Shown here piece after piece: positions 23,250 to 32,040 of a DNA stretch of 64,000 nucleotides (position 1 is its first letter; every line of letters starts with the position of its first letter). The position numbers and the translations under genes were made by a program. The stretch lies in NCBI RefSeq assembly GCF_900112345.1, contig NZ_FOLB01000003.1, positions 234,092 through 298,091 on the forward strand. Direction: 5' to 3'. The notes below the pieces were generated by a model. That model saw only the letters and a list, made by a program, of their open reading frames with translations, did not search any database and had not been told where the DNA came from. Source of the stretch: Nocardioides terrae (GTDB lineage: Bacteria; Actinomycetota; Actinomycetes; Propionibacteriales; Nocardioidaceae).

Positions 23250-25169
23250 ATGTCCACGCTGACGAAACACACAGACGTCGCCGACGAGACCGCCGGCAGG
23301 CGCTCGCAACGTCTACGAGTGTTCGTGCGACGTGCGCGTCCGATCCTGGCCGCGGTCAGTGTCGTCTATCTCTCCGAGCTGCTCCTCGAGCTCCCCATCG
23401 AGCTCGGCCACGTCGCGTGGTTCGTCATCCCCTTCACGCCGATCGCCTTCCCACTGGGCTGCCTCTTCGTCGCCTGCGTCCTCACCACGTTCTACGGCCT
23501 AACCGGCAAGCTCACGATGGCAGCGATTCTCACCGTTGGGCTGGGACTCGTCGTGACCATCGCGGATGCCGTCAAGCTCTCCATCCTCGGGGAGCCGGTC
23601 TATCCCACCGACGTCATCTGGCTGTCGGAGCCGGGCTTCCTCGTCGAGATGGTCTCGCCGCGGGTACTGGTCGCCGGCGGGGTGCTCGCCGTGGCACTGG
23701 TGGGCACGGTGGCCTGGTGGCTCGTCGTGTCCCTCCGTCGGACACGGAGTCACCGCCCTTCGGTGCGCCGAAGGGTCACGCGACTGGTCGCTCTCTGCCT
23801 CGGCGCCACCGCCCTTTGGCAGGCGACCGAGTTCCACCACCCGAACAACCTCTGGGACGCCGCCTACGAGGCCAGCGGCGCTTCTTGGAAGCCCTGGAGC
23901 CAGTCGTTGAACTATCGCGACAACGGCTTCGTGGGCGGCGCGCTCTTCAACATGCCGATCGACGCCATGCCGAAGCCATCCGGCTACAGCCGGGCCGCGA
24001 TCGACGAGATCGCCCAGAAGTACGCCGTGCGCGCCGCCGCCCGCAACGCGGGCACCTCGCCAGACGCACTCGCCAAGACCAACGTCGTCGTCGTGCTCAG
24101 CGAGGGTTTCGGCGATCCCGGGAGTCTCAAGGGGATCCGCTTGGCCGAGGACCCTATCCCCAACGTCAGGTCTCTTATCCAGTCCGGCTGGGGCGGCACG
24201 ACCGTGGCCAACTTCCACGGCATCGGTACCTCCACGATGGAGTGGCAGGCACTGTCGGGTGAGTACCTAGGGCTGTTCAACCCTCAGATCAGCACCCCCT
24301 ATGCCATGGTCATCCCGAAGCTCAAGAACTACCCGACTGCGGTGGGCTGGTTCCAGCAGCACGGACACCGGGCGGTCGCCGTCCACCCTTACTTCCCGAG
24401 CATGTACCGGCGCCGCGCCGTCTACGACCGCTTCGGCTTCGACGACTTCATCTACGAGAGCAAGATGAAGCACACCGAGACCGTGGAGGACAACGACTTC
24501 GTCTCCGACAAGGCCGCCTACGAGGAGGTCTTGGACCAGATCGACTCCTCGTCGAAGCCTCTCCTCGTCAACCTCGTGACAATGCAGAACCACTATCCCG
24601 TGACCGGCAAGTACGACGACCCGATCCCCTCGAGCGGCGACTTCGACAAGGCCTACGGCAAGCAGGTTTCGGCATACGCCCGTGGCCTGTCCTACAGCGA
24701 CGAGGCGATCGCAGGCTTTCTCGACCAGCTGAAGAAGCGGGACGAGCCGACGATCGTCGTGTACTACGGTGACCACTACCCGGCGGTGCTGAGCGATCAG
24801 GTGATCGAGGAGAACCCGGGCACACTTCATCGCCGAACACCCATGTTCGTGTGGACCTCGACCGGCGCCGAGCAGCATCGAGCGCTCAACGCCGCAAGTC
24901 CGTCAACCTTCTTGCCGCTGGTCTTCCAGCTCGCCGGACAGAGCATTCCGGCCTACTACGAGCTGATCGACGAGCTCGCGGAGAAGGTAGGAACGATCGC
25001 GCCCGGGGTCATCGTCAGACCTGACGGCACGGAGACCGCCGAGGATCAGCTGACGCCCGAACAGGAGGAGCTCGTCCACGACATGAAGATGGTCGAGTAC
25101 GACTTCTCGATCGGTCACCGCTACGGCGTGTCGTCCATGTGGTACCAGTTCCCCGAAGGCAGAGGTTGA
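23250..25169 (+). CDS. LtaS-like phosphoglycerol transferase (sulfatase superfamily)
   Basis: The 639-residue protein has about five membrane helices in residues 30-180 and a large extracytoplasmic alkaline-phosphatase-superfamily domain. LtaS-type metal-site and catalytic motifs are present: LSEGFGD (about 284-290), the Thr nucleophile region GIGTSTMEW (about 325-333) and YYGDHYP (about 505-511). LtaS-like enzymes transfer glycerol phosphate from phosphatidylglycerol to polymers or lipids; in a high-GC actinobacterium the acceptor could be lipoteichoic acid-like or another glycan. The ATG is preceded by GAGAGGGG. Its promoter carries motifs related to those of the tad and FN3 genes. Confidence 0.88.
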   Translation: MSTLTKHTDVADETAGRRSQRLRVFVRRARPILAAVSVVYLSELLLELPIELGHVAWFVIPFTPIAFPLGCLFVACVLTTFYGLTGKLTMAAILTVGLGLVVTIADAVKLSILGEPVYPTDVIWLSEPGFLVEMVSPRVLVAGGVLAVALVGTVAWWLVVSLRRTRSHRPSVRRRVTRLVALCLGATALWQATEFHHPNNLWDAAYEASGASWKPWSQSLNYRDNGFVGGALFNMPIDAMPKPSGYSRAAIDEIAQKYAVRAAARNAGTSPDALAKTNVVVVLSEGFGDPGSLKGIRLAEDPIPNVRSLIQSGWGGTTVANFHGIGTSTMEWQALSGEYLGLFNPQISTPYAMVIPKLKNYPTAVGWFQQHGHRAVAVHPYFPSMYRRRAVYDRFGFDDFIYESKMKHTETVEDNDFVSDKAAYEEVLDQIDSSSKPLLVNLVTMQNHYPVTGKYDDPIPSSGDFDKAYGKQVSAYARGLSYSDEAIAGFLDQLKKRDEPTIVVYYGDHYPAVLSDQVIEENPGTLHRRTPMFVWTSTGAEQHRALNAASPSTFLPLVFQLAGQSIPAYYELIDELAEKVGTIAPGVIVRPDGTETAEDQLTPEQEELVHDMKMVEYDFSIGHRYGVSSMWYQFPEGRG

Positions 25170-25202
25170 GCGCGTCTCGCCGAGATTGTCGGAGGTTCCT
25201 TC

Positions 25203-25208
25203 TAGCGT
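25203..25208 (+). promoter_or_regulatory. -10 box (TAGCGT) for leaderless nuclease gene
   Basis: TAGCGT is followed by seven bases and the ATG at 25216. This supports the ATG over an in-frame TTG at 25186, which would lie upstream of the promoter. Confidence 0.5.
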
Positions 25209-25215
25209 CGCCGTC

Positions 25216-26997
25216 ATGAGCAGCGCCGTCCGGACCGAGCCGTCTCGTTGGGAGACCCAGCGCAGCTTCGACGAGCTCGGGCGGCCGCTCCGCGACATCA
25301 CGTTCTGCGTGGTCGACCTCGAGACGACCGGCGGCTCCGCTGAGGCAGGTTCGATGATCACCGAGATCGGTGCCGTCAAGGTGCGTGGCGGGGAGCTTCT
25401 CGGCGAGTTCCAGACGCTGGTGAACCCCCGGAGCGAGATCCCCGCCTTCATCGCGGTGCTGACCGGGATCAGCAACACGATGGTCAGTGACGCCCCGGCG
25501 ATCGAGTCGGCGCTCCCGGCCTTCCTCGAGTTCGCACAGGGGTGCGTGCTGGTCGCTCACAACGCGCCGTTCGACGTCGGCTTCCTCAAGCACTTCGCCG
25601 AGCGGCAGGGCCGGCCGTGGCCGAGCTTCGATGTCCTCGACACCGCGAAGCTCGCCCGGCGGGTCGTCACCCGGGACGAGACCCCGAACTGCAAGCTGTC
25701 CTCACTCGCGGTGCTCTTCAACGCCTCGACGACGCCGAACCACCGCGCCCTCGCGGATGCACGCGCCACCGTCGACGTGCTGCACGGGCTGATGGAGCGG
25801 CTCGGCGGGCTGGGCGTGCACACGCTCGAGGAGCTGCAGACGTTCTCCGGCCGGGTGACGACGGCCCAGCGGCGCAAGCGCCATCTCGCCGAAGGGCTCC
25901 CGCACGCCCCCGGTGTCTATCTCTTCGAGGACGAGCGACGGCGCGTGCTCTACGTCGGCACGTCGCGCGACCTCCGCACCCGCGTCCGCTCCTACTTCAC
26001 CGCCTCCGAGACCCGCACCCGGATGGGCGAGATGGTCGGCATCGCCGAGCGGGTCACCGGCATCGAGTGTGCGACGACGCTCGAGGCGCAGGTGCGCGAG
26101 CTGCGCCTGATCGCCCAGCACAAGCCGCGCTACAACCGCCGCTCCCGCTTCCCGGAGAAGGTGCACTTCATCAAGCTGACCCGGGAGCCGTGGCCGCGGC
26201 TGGCCCTGGTCAAGCGCGTGCTCGACGACGATGCGGACTATCTCGGCCCGTTCAGCTCCAAGAAGGTCGCCGAGAAGGCGGTCCAGGCGCTGCACGACAG
26301 CTTCCCGATCCGGCAGTGCTCGGAGCGGCTGGCCCGTCGGCCGTCGAAGAGTCCCTGCGTCCTCGCAGAGATGGGCCGGTGCCTCTCCCCGTGCGACGGC
26401 AGCACCGACGAGGCGGCGTACGCCGAGGTGGTCGCGCAGCTGCAGCAGACGCTCTCGAACCGGCCCGACCGGGTCGTCGCGTCGATGACTGCGCGGATGG
26501 CGACGCTGGCCGACGACGAGCGTTTCGAGGAGGCCGGCGTGCACCGGGACAGGCTGGCCGCCTTCATCCGCGCGGCGGCCCGGACCCAGCGCCTCTCAGC
26601 GCTCACCAGGTGCCCGGAGGTTGTCGCGTCCCGCCGCGAGAACGACGGCCGGTGGTCGGTGCACGTCGTCCGGCACGGCCGGCTGGCCGCGGCCGGCGTC
26701 ATACCCCCGGGGGCCAACGCCCACCAGTTCGTCGACCAGTTGAAGGCCAGCGCCGAGACCGTCACCCCTGGGCCCGGCCCGACCCCTGCTGCATCTGCTG
26801 AGGAGTCCGAGGTGATCCTGCGCTGGCTCGAGAAGCCGGGGATCCGCCTGGTCGACGTCGATGGGGAATGGACGTGCCCTGTGGCGGGAGCCAGCCGTCA
26901 CCTGGCCGTCCACGACGCGGTCAACGAGTCGCGCAAGACCCTGGTCCCGTTCGACGACCGGAGAGAGATCACGACGGTCCACCAGCCGGTACGGTGA
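25216..26997 (+). CDS. DnaQ-type exonuclease fused to UvrC N-terminal region
   Basis: The 593-residue hybrid begins with a DEDDh 3'-5' exonuclease (about 25-190: VVDLETTGG, AHNAPFDVGFL, HRALADARATVDV). It continues with a GIY-YIG domain (about 232-310: GVYLFEDE...LYVGTSRDLRTRVRSYF). Next comes a four-Cys cluster (CX12CX6CX3C, about 368-393) spaced like the UvrC iron-sulfur site, then a UVR motif (about 425-455, DERFEEAGVHRDRL) that in UvrC binds UvrB. The UvrC RNase H-like nuclease and HhH tail are missing. It may act as a Cho-like alternative incision enzyme combined with end trimming (inference). Such hybrids occur in actinobacteria; their function is not settled. Confidence 0.9.
   Translation: MSSAVRTEPSRWETQRSFDELGRPLRDITFCVVDLETTGGSAEAGSMITEIGAVKVRGGELLGEFQTLVNPRSEIPAFIAVLTGISNTMVSDAPAIESALPAFLEFAQGCVLVAHNAPFDVGFLKHFAERQGRPWPSFDVLDTAKLARRVVTRDETPNCKLSSLAVLFNASTTPNHRALADARATVDVLHGLMERLGGLGVHTLEELQTFSGRVTTAQRRKRHLAEGLPHAPGVYLFEDERRRVLYVGTSRDLRTRVRSYFTASETRTRMGEMVGIAERVTGIECATTLEAQVRELRLIAQHKPRYNRRSRFPEKVHFIKLTREPWPRLALVKRVLDDDADYLGPFSSKKVAEKAVQALHDSFPIRQCSERLARRPSKSPCVLAEMGRCLSPCDGSTDEAAYAEVVAQLQQTLSNRPDRVVASMTARMATLADDERFEEAGVHRDRLAAFIRAAARTQRLSALTRCPEVVASRRENDGRWSVHVVRHGRLAAAGVIPPGANAHQFVDQLKASAETVTPGPGPTPAASAEESEVILRWLEKPGIRLVDVDGEWTCPVAGASRHLAVHDAVNESRKTLVPFDDRREITTVHQPVR
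26990..26995 (+). promoter_or_regulatory. -10 box (TACGGT) for leaderless gene at 27002
   Basis: TACGGT lies inside the last codons of the nuclease gene, six bases before the GTG at 27002. The small protein may therefore be transcribed on its own. Confidence 0.45.
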
Positions 26998-27001
26998 CGT
27001 C

Positions 27002-27280
27002 GTGATCACCGCCATCGTCTTCGTGAAGGCCGACACCGCCCGGATCCCCGAGGTCGCCGAGGCGATCGCCGCCCTCGACGGCGTCAGCGAGGTCTACTCC
27101 ACGACCGGGCAGATCGACCTGATCGCCCTGGTCAGGGTGCGCAACCATGACGACATCGCCGCGGTCGTCGCCGACCGGCTCAACAAGGTGCCCGGCGTCG
27201 TCGACACCGAGACGCACATCGCGTTCCGTGCCTACTCCCAGCACGACCTGGAGTCCGCCTTCTCCATCGGCCTGGACTGA
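27002..27280 (+). CDS. Small stand-alone Lrp/AsnC ligand-binding (RAM) domain protein
   Basis: The 92-residue protein consists only of the alpha-beta ligand-binding domain of Lrp/AsnC regulators: VITAIVFVKADTARIPEVAE, then the GVSEVYSTTGQIDLIALVRV strand pair and PGVVDTETHIAF. The DNA-binding HTH is absent. Stand-alone RAM proteins form oligomers that bind amino acids and can modulate full-length Lrp proteins or enzymes. The GTG start is five bases after the nuclease stop. In actinobacteria a similar gene commonly lies near trp or cytochrome genes; trpD is about 5 kb downstream here, which may be coincidental. Confidence 0.85.
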   Translation: MITAIVFVKADTARIPEVAEAIAALDGVSEVYSTTGQIDLIALVRVRNHDDIAAVVADRLNKVPGVVDTETHIAFRAYSQHDLESAFSIGLD

Positions 27281-27304
27281 ACTGATCGCTTCCGGGCAGA
27301 CCTT

Positions 27305-27367
27305 CTAGTCCGAACGGACCATTTCGCACCGGGACCGCTCCCCAAGGCAAAGGCCACCCCCTAGGTT
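27305..27367 (+). promoter_or_regulatory. Promoter region of the FN3 surface protein
   Basis: The segment holds the palindrome CTAGTCCGAACGGACCAT (27305-27322; core GTCCG-AA-CGGAC), a CGGGACCGCTCCC element (27330-27342) and a -10-like TAGGTT (27362-27367). The palindrome centre is about 48 bases upstream of the -10, a usual activator position. The two motif types recur before the tad, flp and LtaS-like genes. Confidence 0.5.
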
Positions 27368-27400
27368 CGACGCGCCGTGGAACTGAGAGGGAACGAACGC

Positions 27401-30400
27401 ATGATGGCTCGTCGGGACCACCTTCGTCGCGCGCTCGCCGGCGTGACAGCGACCGTTGCGATGATCGCCGCGACGCTCACCATGGCGACGCCGTCCTACG
27501 CCGCGCCGGCAGCGCCGGTGAATCTGTCCCCGGACGGTGGAAGTGTGACCGGCGTTCCGACGCTCTCCTGGGACTGGGTCCCCGGGGCGACGAGCTACGT
27601 CATCCAGGTGTCCGGCAACCAGGACTTCACAGGCACGCTGGTCGACTCGGCCACGACGACGAACCGTCAGTACGTCCCGGACTCGACCTTGCCGGCGAGC
27701 GTCTACTGGCGAGTGGCGGCCAAGGACTCGTCCGGAACCAGCGACTACGCGACCGCCCACTTCTCTCGCACCATCGCCGCAGCGCCGACCCAGCTCACCC
27801 CGTCGAACGGGGCCAACGTCCGGCTTCCGGACGCCTCAGCGACCCTGACCTGGACCGCCGTGCCGGGCGCACTGAGCTACGACATCAAGATCGGTCCGGA
27901 CTTCGACAACCCGAACGGTTTCCTCACCAAGACGCTCAAGGTCACGGCCGCCCACTACAGGCCGGCCCAGCTCGGGACGCACTTCTGGCAGGTCCGCGCC
28001 TTGGTGTCGTCGTCCGGTGGCGCCAACGTCTACACCGAGTGGTCCGCCGTGCAGACGTTCGTCGTCCAGCCACTCCGGTTGCCCGACGAGTGGGCCGACG
28101 CCGCTTCGCCCCAGGGCCTCTCGTCGGTCCAGGACGCAGTGCTCGACTGGGACCCCGTGCCGGGCGCTGTCACCTATCAGGTGCAGCTCCACACCGACCG
28201 GGCGTTCCCGAGCAGCGGCTTGATCTCGCAGACCGGCATCACCGGCACCCGCTGGGCGCGCCCCGCCACGTTGCTCAACGACCAGTACTACTGGCGGGTC
28301 CGGCCGGTCGACGCCTATGGTCTCACTCCTGACTGGAGCACCGTCCCGGTCTTCTCGTTCCAGCGGGCTTGGGCCGATCAGCCGGTGCCGACGTACCCGG
28401 CCAACAACAGCAATGTCGGGAACCCGTTCTACTACGAGTGGACTCCGGCCGACCGACTGGCCAGCCGGTATGCCGTCCAGCTGACGACTGACTCGACGTT
28501 CAACACAGACGTCCAGACCTGTTACACCGTCCACACCACCTACGTGCCGTCGAAGGACGACTGCATGCCCGATCCCGGCCTCGCCTACTACTGGCGCGTG
28601 ATCGGCATCGACGGCAGCGGAAACTGGAACAGCACGAGCGTGCCGGTGACCGAGGTCGTCAACGCGCAGGTCAACCAGTTCACGATGGCCCAGTGGAAGG
28701 CACAGCGACTCTCCCCCGCCGACGGCGCGAGCGGTCCTCCTCCGACCCTGAGGTGGGCCCCCGTCAGCGGAGCCACGGAGTACCGCGTGACGCTCAGCAG
28801 CACCAACGGTGGCCCGAACACCACTTACACGACGGCAGCGACGCAGCTCGACATCACGACGAACCTCTTTCCCGAGCTCCTCACGCCGGCAGTGGAGCAG
28901 GACCTGCCCGGGGACCCTGTCCGTTTCAACTGGCAGGTCGTTCCCGTCGACGCCGCGGGTCGGGTCGGCAACGGCACCATCGCCAGCGGTTGGCAGTACA
29001 CGGTCACCCAGGACGACGCCGGCACCGCCAACCAACCGAACCCGATCTCACCTGCCAACGGCACCGCCTTCGAGCGGTTCCCCAGCCTCAAGTGGACGGC
29101 CCTGCCGGTGGCTTCCACCGATCCTGAGGACGGGGACCTCTCTCGCTACACCTATCGCGTGTTCGTTCGCAAGGCCGGATCGACGGTCTGGCCGGCGACG
29201 CCCGAGGGTGTGACCTACCACGCCTCGTTCACCGACCTGGACTCGAACAACCTCGCGCCGGGCAACTACGAGTGGATGGTCCAGGCGATGGACGGACAGA
29301 CTCCGGTCTCGGCGACCTCTCCGTCGAACATCGGGGCCTTCACCATCGCCCCACCCACCTCCACCACCACGATCGGCTCGGACGGTTCGCAGGTCACGCT
29401 CCCTAGCCCGGTTCCCGAGGTCGTGGGCGAGGGCGTCTCGCTCCGCGCTAACGCGACCGGCGACGCCCGCTGCACCCTCAGCGTGCAGACCGACGCCGAG
29501 AACTGCGCCGGCATCCCTGAGACACCGATCTTGAGCTGGGCCCCGATCCCCAACGCCGGCTACTACCAGATCTACCTCAGCGCCGACCAAGCCCTGACGC
29601 ACCTCCTGCCGGGCTATCCGCAGCGTGTCGATCGCCCGCTGTTCCGACCGGTGGTGGAGCTTCCCGACAGCCAGGCCGGCATCGCCTACTACTGGTACGT
29701 CCAGGCCTGCACCGTCGACGGCAAGTGCGCCAGCACGGCCTCGGCGAAGTACGGCTTCGAGAAGATCGCCAACCCCGTTGTCGTGAATCCGCCGGATCCG
29801 ACGTACGGAACCGATGCGACGAGCGGCGCACCGATCGTGCGCGACGACGTCACGCTCTCGTGGCAGGACTACGTCGACACGAACCTGAACGCCGACACGA
29901 GCGGCTCTGACCTCCCCGACCGTGCGACTCTGGAAGCCGACAAGTACCGCATCGAGATCGCCACGGACGCTTCGTTCGGGAATAAGGAGATCTACGATGT
30001 CGACCAGAAACAGTTCACCCTGGCCGACGACACCTACAACGAGGGCGACATCTACTGGCGGGTCCAGGCCAGGGACCAGTCCGGGAACTACCTGCCCTAC
30101 AGCGCCACGCAGCACATGATCCGGCGCTCTCCCACACCAACGTTGCTCGAGCCCTCGGACGGTGGCAGCAGCTCAGGCACCCGGCTCGTCTGGCAGCCCC
30201 TGCCTTTCGCCGCCTCCTACGACGTCGAGATCTACAAGACGTGGAATGCGACGACGCAGAGCGGGGCGACCCTCTTGACGGACAACGCGGTGGCGCAGTC
30301 GATGTACGCATTCGCCACTCCGCTCCCGGCCCAGGCCACGCCGTACTACTGGCGCGTGCGGCGCAACGACGCCAAGGGCAAGGACGGCCAGTGGTCGCAG

Positions 30401-31966
30401 ATGTTCAGCTTCCGCTGGACCGGGCAGAACCCGCAGCTGCTGTCGCCCGCCACGGGCGAGCGGGTGGAGCCCAACGAAGAGGTCTTCCGATGGGCTCCCG
30501 CTGACCCCGCGATGCCTCCGGTCGCCTACCGCTGGCAGCGCCGCAAGGCCGGCCAGACCAGCCTGACCGACAACTTCAAGACCTACGCGACGGCGTGGGC
30601 GCCGACCTCGACGATCGCCGACGGTGACTGGGAGTGGCGGGTCGTCGCGCTCGACGCCGACGACGCCGAGCTCGGTGCCACCGGTTGGCGCGCCTTCACG
30701 TCGAGCACGAAGCCCCTCGTCGTCCAGCCTCCCGAGATCACTGGGGGCGTCCAGGTCGGTCAGGTGCTGAGCGTCAGCACGATGCCGGTCTTCGAGCCCG
30801 CCGACGTCACGCTGGCGTGGCAGTGGCTGGTGAGCGGCTCGGCCGTCGCCGATGCCACCGGCACCAGCTTCACCGTCCGCCCATCCGACGTGGGCAGGGC
30901 CATCACCGTGCGTGTGACCGCGTCGCGATCCGGCTACGCCAACTCCACGGTGACGGCCGCGGCGCAGACCGGCGCGGCCGGGGAGGCCCCGCACGTCGAG
31001 GACCCCGTACCTTCGATCAGTGGGGACAGCCACGTGGGCGGCGTCCTGACGGTGGGCGCCGCGACGTGGAGCATCGACGGGGTGGCCACCAGGTACCAGT
31101 GGAAGGTGGGGACCAAGAGCGTCGGGTCGAACAGTGCAACCTCGACGTCGTACACCGTCGCTCCCTCTGACGTCGGACAACCGATCACCGTCGTGGTCAC
31201 CGGGACCAGGACCAGCTACGCGACCGGCAGCTACACCACGGGCGAGGCGACCGCGATCCTCGGCATCGCACCGACGTCGCCCGTGCCCTCGGTCACCGGC
31301 ACGGCGCAGGTGGGTTCGACCTTGTCCGCGAGCGGCCTCGCATGGACCCGCGCCGGCGCCTCAGCCGGCGGCAGCACGACGTACCAGTGGCGGCGCGACG
31401 GCGCGATGATCAGCGGTGCGACCCGCAGCACCTATGTGCCGACGGACTCCGACGCGGGTCACCTGGTCAGCGTGCAGGCCGCCCGAGCACAGGCCGGCTA
31501 CGAGACCGGTTATGTGACCAGCACAGAGGTACTGGTCACCGCGAAGGCGAGCAGCGGCTCCTCCGGGGACGCGAGCGGCAGCACCGGAGGAGGCACGTCC
31601 ACGCCTCCGGGCGCGACCGGAAGTGGTTTCGCGCTCGGTGCCCCGAGCCACTCCGGCGCGGTCGACGGGGCGCCCCGGATCGTGCGGATCACCCCGGCGG
31701 TCGGGCGCACCGTCAAGAAGAGCGGGCCCATCAAGATCACGTTCAGCGAGCCGGTCACTGGTGCCACCAAGGCCGTCCGGCTGACCTACAAGGGCAAGAA
31801 GGTCAAGCTCAAGGTGACCTACGACGCGCGCACGCGAACGCTGACGATCAAGCCGAAGAGCAAGCTCAAGCACGGCAAGAAGTACAAGATCGTCGTCAGG
31901 TCCATCGTCAAGGACCTCACCGGTGTGAGGTTCTCGACATCGTCCTGGCAGTTCAAGGCCAAGTAG
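27401..31966 (+). CDS. Giant secreted multi-FN3/Ig-like surface protein
   Basis: The 1,521-residue protein has a signal peptide ending near ATPSYA (about residue 30). Then come about ten FN3-like repeats (30-1105), each with a PTLSWDWVPGATSYVIQV-like strand and a YYWRVRPVDA-like strand. Three modules of about 90 residues follow (about 1108-1385; pattern VG..L......W.YQW), then a Ser/Gly linker, then a C-terminal SbsA-type Ig domain (about 1425-1521) that is very Lys-rich. There is no LPXTG motif or C-terminal membrane helix, so attachment is probably non-covalent. The ATG at 27401 follows GAGAGGG; a GTG at 27377 in frame would be leaderless. Adhesion or S-layer-like function is inference. Confidence 0.85.
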   Translation: MMARRDHLRRALAGVTATVAMIAATLTMATPSYAAPAAPVNLSPDGGSVTGVPTLSWDWVPGATSYVIQVSGNQDFTGTLVDSATTTNRQYVPDSTLPASVYWRVAAKDSSGTSDYATAHFSRTIAAAPTQLTPSNGANVRLPDASATLTWTAVPGALSYDIKIGPDFDNPNGFLTKTLKVTAAHYRPAQLGTHFWQVRALVSSSGGANVYTEWSAVQTFVVQPLRLPDEWADAASPQGLSSVQDAVLDWDPVPGAVTYQVQLHTDRAFPSSGLISQTGITGTRWARPATLLNDQYYWRVRPVDAYGLTPDWSTVPVFSFQRAWADQPVPTYPANNSNVGNPFYYEWTPADRLASRYAVQLTTDSTFNTDVQTCYTVHTTYVPSKDDCMPDPGLAYYWRVIGIDGSGNWNSTSVPVTEVVNAQVNQFTMAQWKAQRLSPADGASGPPPTLRWAPVSGATEYRVTLSSTNGGPNTTYTTAATQLDITTNLFPELLTPAVEQDLPGDPVRFNWQVVPVDAAGRVGNGTIASGWQYTVTQDDAGTANQPNPISPANGTAFERFPSLKWTALPVASTDPEDGDLSRYTYRVFVRKAGSTVWPATPEGVTYHASFTDLDSNNLAPGNYEWMVQAMDGQTPVSATSPSNIGAFTIAPPTSTTTIGSDGSQVTLPSPVPEVVGEGVSLRANATGDARCTLSVQTDAENCAGIPETPILSWAPIPNAGYYQIYLSADQALTHLLPGYPQRVDRPLFRPVVELPDSQAGIAYYWYVQACTVDGKCASTASAKYGFEKIANPVVVNPPDPTYGTDATSGAPIVRDDVTLSWQDYVDTNLNADTSGSDLPDRATLEADKYRIEIATDASFGNKEIYDVDQKQFTLADDTYNEGDIYWRVQARDQSGNYLPYSATQHMIRRSPTPTLLEPSDGGSSSGTRLVWQPLPFAASYDVEIYKTWNATTQSGATLLTDNAVAQSMYAFATPLPAQATPYYWRVRRNDAKGKDGQWSQMFSFRWTGQNPQLLSPATGERVEPNEEVFRWAPADPAMPPVAYRWQRRKAGQTSLTDNFKTYATAWAPTSTIADGDWEWRVVALDADDAELGATGWRAFTSSTKPLVVQPPEITGGVQVGQVLSVSTMPVFEPADVTLAWQWLVSGSAVADATGTSFTVRPSDVGRAITVRVTASRSGYANSTVTAAAQTGAAGEAPHVEDPVPSISGDSHVGGVLTVGAATWSIDGVATRYQWKVGTKSVGSNSATSTSYTVAPSDVGQPITVVVTGTRTSYATGSYTTGEATAILGIAPTSPVPSVTGTAQVGSTLSASGLAWTRAGASAGGSTTYQWRRDGAMISGATRSTYVPTDSDAGHLVSVQAARAQAGYETGYVTSTEVLVTAKASSGSSGDASGSTGGGTSTPPGATGSGFALGAPSHSGAVDGAPRIVRITPAVGRTVKKSGPIKITFSEPVTGATKAVRLTYKGKKVKLKVTYDARTRTLTIKPKSKLKHGKKYKIVVRSIVKDLTGVRFSTSSWQFKAK

Positions 31967-31971
31967 TGGGT

Positions 31972-32008
31972 CGGCTCGGGGCCAGCGGGGAACCGCCGCC
32001 CCGAGCCG
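31972..32008. terminator. Bidirectional hairpin between the FN3 gene and trpD
   Basis: Arms CGGCTCGGGGC and GCCCCGAGCCG enclose a 15-base loop in the short gap between two convergent genes. It probably terminates both. Confidence 0.7.
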
Positions 32009-32040
32009 GCGTCCCTGTCGGTTCGCGAGCGTTGCCCGGA

